DNA of 9,989 nt from Eubacteriales bacterium. Its GTDB lineage: Bacteria; Bacillota; Clostridia; Oscillospirales; CAG-382. The DNA is taken from assembly GCA_028701715.1 (NCBI GenBank), contig JAQVQF010000072.1, positions 1-9,989 on the forward strand, in the 5' to 3' direction. Both the position numbers and the translations under genes were made by a program. Under the pieces are notes generated by a model. The model was not told the origin of the DNA. It saw only the letters and a list, made by a program, of their open reading frames with translations, and searched no databases. Of the stretch, positions 6,345-9,989 are shown piece by piece; within the stretch, counting starts at the first letter, position 1, and each line of letters starts with the position of its first letter.

Positions 6345-6610
6345 TATTTTCCGCCGTTACGGTTGTTTATTATCCGGTAGATATCCTCACTCCTGCCTTT
6401 TCCCGCTCTGCCGAGAAGCTCTTCCGCTTCAGCCGGCGTTAAGCGAGACATCAGATTTTTTAATGAAGGTATATCCGAAGTTAAGGAAGCGGCTTTTCCC
6501 TCGTCTCCTCCGGCGGCCTTGGCTATCATCAATATGAGCCTTTTCAGCGATTCGTCGTCCATGGACAGCATTTGTCTGAGTTCGTATTCGGTCAGTGCCA
6601 AATCAATCAT
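6344..6610 (-). CDS. Small helical protein, unknown function, first of three-gene cluster
   Basis: Not recognised. The 88 residues (MIDLALTEYELRQMLSMDDE at 1-20) are helical and soluble in character, with SLKRLILMIAKAAGG at 21-35, IPSLKNLMSRLTPAEAEELL at 47-66 and a basic end IYRIINNRNGGK. It has no membrane segment or catalytic motif. A longer frame extends upstream to 6823 but would overlap the divergent gene at 6666 and reads unlike a protein there, so the start is placed at ATG 6610. An alternative is the in-frame TTG three codons later (6599-6601), which has AAAGGA at a better distance. The stop overlaps the start of the next gene by one base. Confidence 0.65.
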   Translation of the reverse strand: MIDLALTEYELRQMLSMDDESLKRLILMIAKAAGGDEGKAASLTSDIPSLKNLMSRLTPAEAEELLGRAGKGRSEDIYRIINNRNGGK

Positions 6611-6665
6611 CCTTTCCGATAAAAATATATGCGGTCTTATTCCGTTAAATACATGAGGTAACACA

Positions 6666-7175
6666 ATGTTCAGATGCAAACCGGAACGAAATCCAAAGCA
6701 GGTGACCATAATAATGCTCACCTGTGTCACCGCCTTTATAACTGCGGCGGTGCTGCTTTCGTCGATCGGTTCATTCAGATGGATTTTCGAACTTATACTT
6801 ATCGCGGTTATTTCGGCGGGCATAACGGTGGTTTATCGTTATTCCATGACCGAAATGGAGTATGAAGTAAGCGACGGCAGCTTTACGGTTATCAAGGCAG
6901 TAGGGCGAAAACGCACCGTCGCCTGCTCCCTTTCGCTTTCCACGGCAATAACACTTATACCTAAGGAAGAGTATGAAGAGAAAACCAAAAACGGGGAAAT
7001 GCCGTATATAAACGGCAGGTATAATTTTAACCAAAACATAAAATGCAAATCCTATGTTTATGTCTGCGAATTCAACGGCAAGACGCTTTCGGTTGAATTT
7101 GAACCCAATGATATTTTTGTCTGCGGAATGCTGGAAGAAATTGAAAACGCAAAAAAGGGCGGAGATGAAAAATAG
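6666..7175 (+). CDS. Two-helix membrane protein with C-terminal beta-rich domain
   Basis: No named family is recognised. It is a predicted inner-membrane protein of 169 residues: a short basic N-terminus (FRCKPERNPK), two membrane helices at about 12-34 and 38-58, then a cytoplasmic domain of about 110 residues rich in short beta strands (YEVSDGSFTVIKAVGRKRTV, 66-85; SYVYVCEFNGKTLSVEFEP, 129-147) and a final helix, MLEEIENAKKG. This layout resembles small bacterial PH-like membrane proteins, but that is a fold impression. The ATG has GAGG (6655-6658) 7 bases upstream. It is divergent from the three-gene cluster across a 55-base gap in which no convincing sigma-A promoter is seen, and it ends at a hairpin shared with the convergent SleC-like gene. 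Confidence 0.75.
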   Translation: MFRCKPERNPKQVTIIMLTCVTAFITAAVLLSSIGSFRWIFELILIAVISAGITVVYRYSMTEMEYEVSDGSFTVIKAVGRKRTVACSLSLSTAITLIPKEEYEEKTKNGEMPYINGRYNFNQNIKCKSYVYVCEFNGKTLSVEFEPNDIFVCGMLEEIENAKKGGDEK

Positions 7176-7210
7176 CTTTGCCATAATATATATAATAAAA
7201 ATAAAACCTT

Positions 7211-7237
7211 AAAAGCCGCTTAAGGCGGCTGTTTTAT
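7211..7237. terminator. Bidirectional terminator between convergent genes
   Basis: AGCCGC (7214-7219) pairs perfectly with GCGGCT (7225-7230) around TTAAG. On the plus strand it is followed by GTTTTATATT; on the minus strand by TTTTAAGG and further T-rich sequence. It lies 36 bases after the membrane protein gene and 18 bases beyond the stop of the SleC-like gene, serving both. Confidence 0.8.
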
Positions 7238-7254
7238 ATTACATAATATAATGC

Positions 7255-9045
7255 TTACGGCTGTCCTGCCGTTTCCCCGCTTACTCCGGTATATTCGGAA
7301 TAAAGTCTTGCCCATGTCAGCGGCCCCGCTATACCGTCCGCGGCAAGGCCGTAATGCTTCTGAAAGGCCTTGAGTGCGTTTCTCGTCAGGTCGCCGTATA
7401 TACCGTCTTCCTCAAGCCTGGGTATCTCTGTTCTGCCGTTCCCGACAGTGTTTAACGCATACTGAATAAATTTAACCGTTCCGCCGCTGTCGCCGTAACG
7501 CACGGGAGTTCCCGGATATGTCACCGATTCGGGAGACATATCCTTCGGTATATCATAAAAAGCGGTTACGACGGTGTTCCAGGTTTCCTCGTCTATCACT
7601 CCCGAAAGAGTTATGCCGCAGTAATTCTGAAAGGAATATACGGCATTTCTAAGCTGTGTGTCAAAGATTCCGTTTACCGGAATCGGCTGTATTATATCTT
7701 TGCCTAAATATTGTGAAAGCTTGTTGAGATAATGCCTCATCTTTAAAACGGAAAGATCTCTGTCACCCATACTCAGCATATAACCGGGATAACCGTCGTT
7801 GTGTATGTATCTTTTTTCCTTTTCGGTTTCCGTAAGCTTTTTTTCGGTATTATAAATATAATGAATTCGATACCATGTAGCTTTGTCGATAATTCCCGTG
7901 GTCTTCAGCCCGAAAAACGATTGAAATTTCTTTACCGCGTTTACCGTGGATTCACCGTAATTACCGTCGGCGGTTTCTGTAAAAAGCATGCCCGGGTTAT
8001 TAACGGCTATTCTGTTTATACGGTACTGCGCCAACGCCGCGTCTTCGCAATCCGCTCCTAAGCTCATATCCCCCGGGAAAGAATCCGGTATTGCTTCCTG
8101 AACCGCCGCGGCCTTTATATATACATCATCACCGTAATAATAACGCAGAATATCAAAAGGGGTGTAATACTGCTTGGCAAGCTCTACGCTTCCCCATTGC
8201 GACAGCCCCTCGCCTTCCGTAATATAACCGTCGAAACAAATCGCCAAAACCGGTTCCGTACATTTTGTTTTGACCGCGTATTTGTCAAAAAGCCTGTTTA
8301 CCAGCTTGTCGGTTATTTCAAAGGTAGGGCATCCGTGAGTATAAGCCCGGTCATATTCGGGCAGTGAGGTTATGTCGAAATTATATCCCCGTGCTCTGTA
8401 CCATTTGGTATGGATACGGTTAAGCGCCATGGATACCTCGGCTATAATATTGGTTTTTAAGGCGGCTTCCGGCCATGTGGGGTAAAGCTCGCCTGAAGCA
8501 ACGCTTTTAATATAGTCGATAAAGGGTACCGTCACGTTTTCGTCGTCGGAAGTGGGCGCACCTAAATGAATGGTAATATTTTCGGGTACCGTCACCTCCG
8601 ATACAGCGGAGCATAAATCGGCTTCCATAGTATTATTGTCCTCCGCTCTGATCGTCGGTACGCCCGTGGACAGCTTATGCGGAGGAATATTTATAACATC
8701 GTTTCTTTTTTTCGGTTGGTCCGGGGTGCGTATCATATCATATCTGCAGCTCGTGACAATTCCCGGGAATATCTGCACGCCCTTGAATAAAACCGGTATG
8801 TATCCGGCAAGCGACGCTTTTATTTCATAAGCGACATACGGCAGAGACGGCGGACTGGGGATTTGCGATTTGTAAAAATCCGCGGAAGGTAAAGTAATGT
8901 GCGCTTCACCGTTGGCGTCGGCATAAACAGAGGCTGCCGCAGCTCCGCCCCGTGCAACCTGTATCACCGCTCCCGAAGCGGGCGTAAACCCGATACCCTT
9001 GCGCAGTATTATACGGAATGTTCCGTAATTCCTGCCGCTGTCCAC
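7255..9045 (-). CDS. SleC/SpoIID-like cortex protein with three peptidoglycan-binding repeats
   Basis: Probably a spore-cortex peptidoglycan enzyme. Domains of the 596 residues: an N-terminal beta-sandwich like the carboxypeptidase regulatory fold (about 8-105); a SpoIID/LytB lytic domain (about 170-312) with IDYIKSVASGELYPTWPEAA at 176-195, where E186 is the expected catalytic acid, LNRIHTKWYRARGYNFDIT at 208-226, and GEGLSQWGSVELAKQYYTPF at 278-297 leading into ILRYYYG; then three PG_binding_1 repeats at about 334-396, 425-494 and 515-583, the last containing DGIYGDLTRNALKAFQKHYG (547-566). The SpoIID part closely resembles clostridial SleC as I remember it, but SleC is shorter and has one binding repeat. 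No signal peptide or membrane anchor is visible, which suits a mother-cell product deposited on the forespore. The start is GTG at 9045. A generic cell-wall hydrolase is the alternative. Confidence 0.82.
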   Translation of the reverse strand: MDSGRNYGTFRIILRKGIGFTPASGAVIQVARGGAAAASVYADANGEAHITLPSADFYKSQIPSPPSLPYVAYEIKASLAGYIPVLFKGVQIFPGIVTSCRYDMIRTPDQPKKRNDVINIPPHKLSTGVPTIRAEDNNTMEADLCSAVSEVTVPENITIHLGAPTSDDENVTVPFIDYIKSVASGELYPTWPEAALKTNIIAEVSMALNRIHTKWYRARGYNFDITSLPEYDRAYTHGCPTFEITDKLVNRLFDKYAVKTKCTEPVLAICFDGYITEGEGLSQWGSVELAKQYYTPFDILRYYYGDDVYIKAAAVQEAIPDSFPGDMSLGADCEDAALAQYRINRIAVNNPGMLFTETADGNYGESTVNAVKKFQSFFGLKTTGIIDKATWYRIHYIYNTEKKLTETEKEKRYIHNDGYPGYMLSMGDRDLSVLKMRHYLNKLSQYLGKDIIQPIPVNGIFDTQLRNAVYSFQNYCGITLSGVIDEETWNTVVTAFYDIPKDMSPESVTYPGTPVRYGDSGGTVKFIQYALNTVGNGRTEIPRLEEDGIYGDLTRNALKAFQKHYGLAADGIAGPLTWARLYSEYTGVSGETAGQP

Positions 9046-9050
9046 TATTA

Positions 9051-9057
9051 CCCCCCC
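9051..9057 (-). promoter_or_regulatory. Poly-G ribosome binding site of the SleC-like gene
   Basis: On the minus strand a run of seven G lies 5 bases before the GTG start. It replaces the usual AGGAGG seen in the neighbours and supports GTG as the start. Confidence 0.55.
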
Positions 9058-9076
9058 TGTCTTTATTCATCTATAC

Positions 9077-9103
9077 TATTCTATGATTTTTATTTAAAAA
9101 AGT
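9077..9103 (-). promoter_or_regulatory. Sporulation mother-cell (sigma-K-like) promoter candidate
   Basis: On the minus strand CATAGAATA (9077-9085) fits the sigma-K -10 pattern CATAnnnTA, and AC (9102-9103) sits 16 bases upstream as the sigma-K -35 core. Predicted transcription starts near 9070, about 25 bases before the GTG. No TTGACA-like box is found at sigma-A spacing. It fits the cortex role of the gene; the -35 core is only two bases, so it is not decisive. Confidence 0.5.
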
Positions 9104-9113
9104 GATAAATCGG

Positions 9114-9142
9114 TTGCAAAAACAAAAAGTTTCTGATATAAT
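9114..9142 (+). promoter_or_regulatory. Extended -10 sigma-A promoter of typA
   Basis: TTGCAA at 9114-9119, a 17-base spacer and perfect TATAAT at 9137-9142, preceded by TG one base upstream (9134-9135). The expected start near 9149 gives a leader of about 55 bases. Confidence 0.85.
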
Positions 9143-9204
9143 AACACGGTTCGTAAAAAGCTTATTGGCTAAAAGGATACTGAAAGGAACACTTATAATA
9201 ATAT

Positions 9205-9989
9205 ATGATAAGAAATGATTTAAGAAATATCGCAATTATAGCGCATGTAGACCACGGTAAAACCACTCTGGTGGACGAAATGTTAAAATTCGGCGGCCTT
9301 TTCAGGGAAAATCAACAGGTCGAAGAACGCGTTATGGATTCCAACGATATTGAAAGAGAACGCGGAATAACAATATTGGCTAAAAACACTTCCACTTTTT
9401 ATAAGGGAGTGAAAATAAATATAGTCGATACACCGGGACACGCCGATTTCAGCGGTGAGGTCGAAAGAATATTGAAAATGGTCAACGGTGTGCTTCTTCT
9501 TGTCGACGCTGCGGAGGGGCCTATGCCGCAGACAAGGTTCGTTTTGAAAAAAGCAATAGAGCTTAACCACCGCGTTATTGTTGTGATTAATAAAATCGAC
9601 CGTCCTGACGCGAGAGTTTACGAGGTACCCGACGAGGTGCTCGAATTGCTCCTTGAGCTTGACGCCAGCAGCGACCAGCTGGATTCCCCGGTGATATTCT
9701 GCTCCGGCAGAAAAGGCACTGCGTCGCTTACGCCGGACAGCCAGGGCGAAAACCTCTCTCCGCTGTTTGACACGATACTCGAACATATTCAGCCTCCGGA
9801 AGGGGACGATACCGCTCCCGCGCAGATGCTGGTATCCTCGGTCGATTACAACGATTATGTCGGCAAGATTGCGATAGGCAGAATAGAACGCGGCGTTTTT
9901 AAGCTTAAGCAGGAAATTGCGGTATGTGATTATCACGATAAAAGCTTAAACCGTAAATCGAGGATAACATCACTTTTTCAGATAGACGG
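9205..9989 (+). CDS. typA: GTP-binding protein TypA/BipA (N-terminal part, runs off window)
   Basis: A translational GTPase related to EF-G that acts on the ribosome and in large-subunit assembly, often needed at low temperature or under stress. The first 261 residues of an expected 600 or so are present and the frame is open to the window edge. The G domain is complete: AHVDHGKTT at 13-21 (G1), RGIT at 53-56 (G2), DTPGH at 75-79 (G3) and NKID at 129-132 (G4), followed by the start of the beta-barrel domain with SSVDYNDYVGKIAIGRIERG. The opening MIRNDLRNIAIIAHVDHGKT is typical of TypA and separates it from LepA and EF-G. The ATG is fixed by a stop codon two codons upstream. The best Shine-Dalgarno, AAAGGA (9183-9188), is 16 bases away, further than usual. 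Confidence 0.95.
   Translation, partial: MIRNDLRNIAIIAHVDHGKTTLVDEMLKFGGLFRENQQVEERVMDSNDIERERGITILAKNTSTFYKGVKINIVDTPGHADFSGEVERILKMVNGVLLLVDAAEGPMPQTRFVLKKAIELNHRVIVVINKIDRPDARVYEVPDEVLELLLELDASSDQLDSPVIFCSGRKGTASLTPDSQGENLSPLFDTILEHIQPPEGDDTAPAQMLVSSVDYNDYVGKIAIGRIERGVFKLKQEIAVCDYHDKSLNRKSRITSLFQID

Noticed and set aside
6625..6631. CATATAT on the minus strand as a sporulation sigma -10 for the three-gene cluster, with GTATT 16 bases upstream
   Set aside because: It matches the sigma-G pattern only partly, lies very close to the ATG, and AT-rich matches of this quality arise easily by chance.
6611..6665. Sigma-A promoter for the membrane protein gene (TTAAAT near 6645)
   Set aside because: No acceptable -35 box is found at 16-18 bases.
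6611..6823. N-terminal extension of the gene at 6344-6610 to a start at 6823
   Set aside because: It would overlap the divergent membrane protein gene by about 160 bases, has no ribosome binding site, and the added residues do not read like the rest of the protein.
9283..9936. Long minus-strand frame of 217 codons opposite typA
   Set aside because: The plus strand is unmistakably TypA, and the antisense product shows no family features.

Overview
The window looks like chromosome from a spore-forming member of the Bacillota, most likely an uncultured gut-type clostridium (Oscillospirales-like). The grounds are a type II pantothenate kinase, a type I dockerin domain, a DUF4358-type lipoprotein, a SleC/SpoIID-like cortex protein, strong AGGAGG ribosome binding sites, moderate GC with many ATA and AAA codons, and clean sigma-A promoters. 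No rRNA, tRNA, insertion sequence, CRISPR array or phage gene is visible.

Layout. Positions 1-111 may hold the 3' end of a gene entering from the left, followed by a bidirectional terminator region (164-236). From 3654 back to 362 on the minus strand runs a probable three-gene operon: a ROK sugar kinase, a secreted DUF4127 protein ending in a dockerin (1 nt behind the kinase gene), and a small nitroreductase. It starts from a TTGACA/TATTAT promoter placed back to back with the TTGACA/TAAAAT promoter of a plus-strand operon: pantothenate kinase (coaW) and a DUF4358-like lipoprotein. A small helix-turn-helix regulator gene (5298-5678) follows.

From 6610 back to 5658 a compact minus-strand cluster encodes three small proteins of unknown function, the last a C-terminal membrane hairpin. 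The cluster is coupled by a TAATG overlap and a very short gap, and its end overlaps the regulator gene tail to tail. Divergent from it is a two-helix membrane protein (6666-7175). This converges on a large minus-strand gene (7255-9045) for a SpoIID-type lytic domain plus three peptidoglycan-binding repeats, with a mother-cell-sigma-like promoter. The right edge holds the first 261 codons of typA/bipA behind an extended -10 promoter.

How the genes fit together. The ROK kinase and the DUF4127-dockerin protein appear to be one functional unit linking an extracellular, probably saccharide-related, function to cytoplasmic sugar phosphorylation. coaW gives the first step of CoA synthesis. The SleC-like protein points to spore cortex metabolism. 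typA is a translation/ribosome GTPase. The most novel material is the DUF4127-dockerin fusion in a kinase operon and the three-gene cluster at 5658-6610. No complete previously undescribed system can be claimed from the sequence alone.
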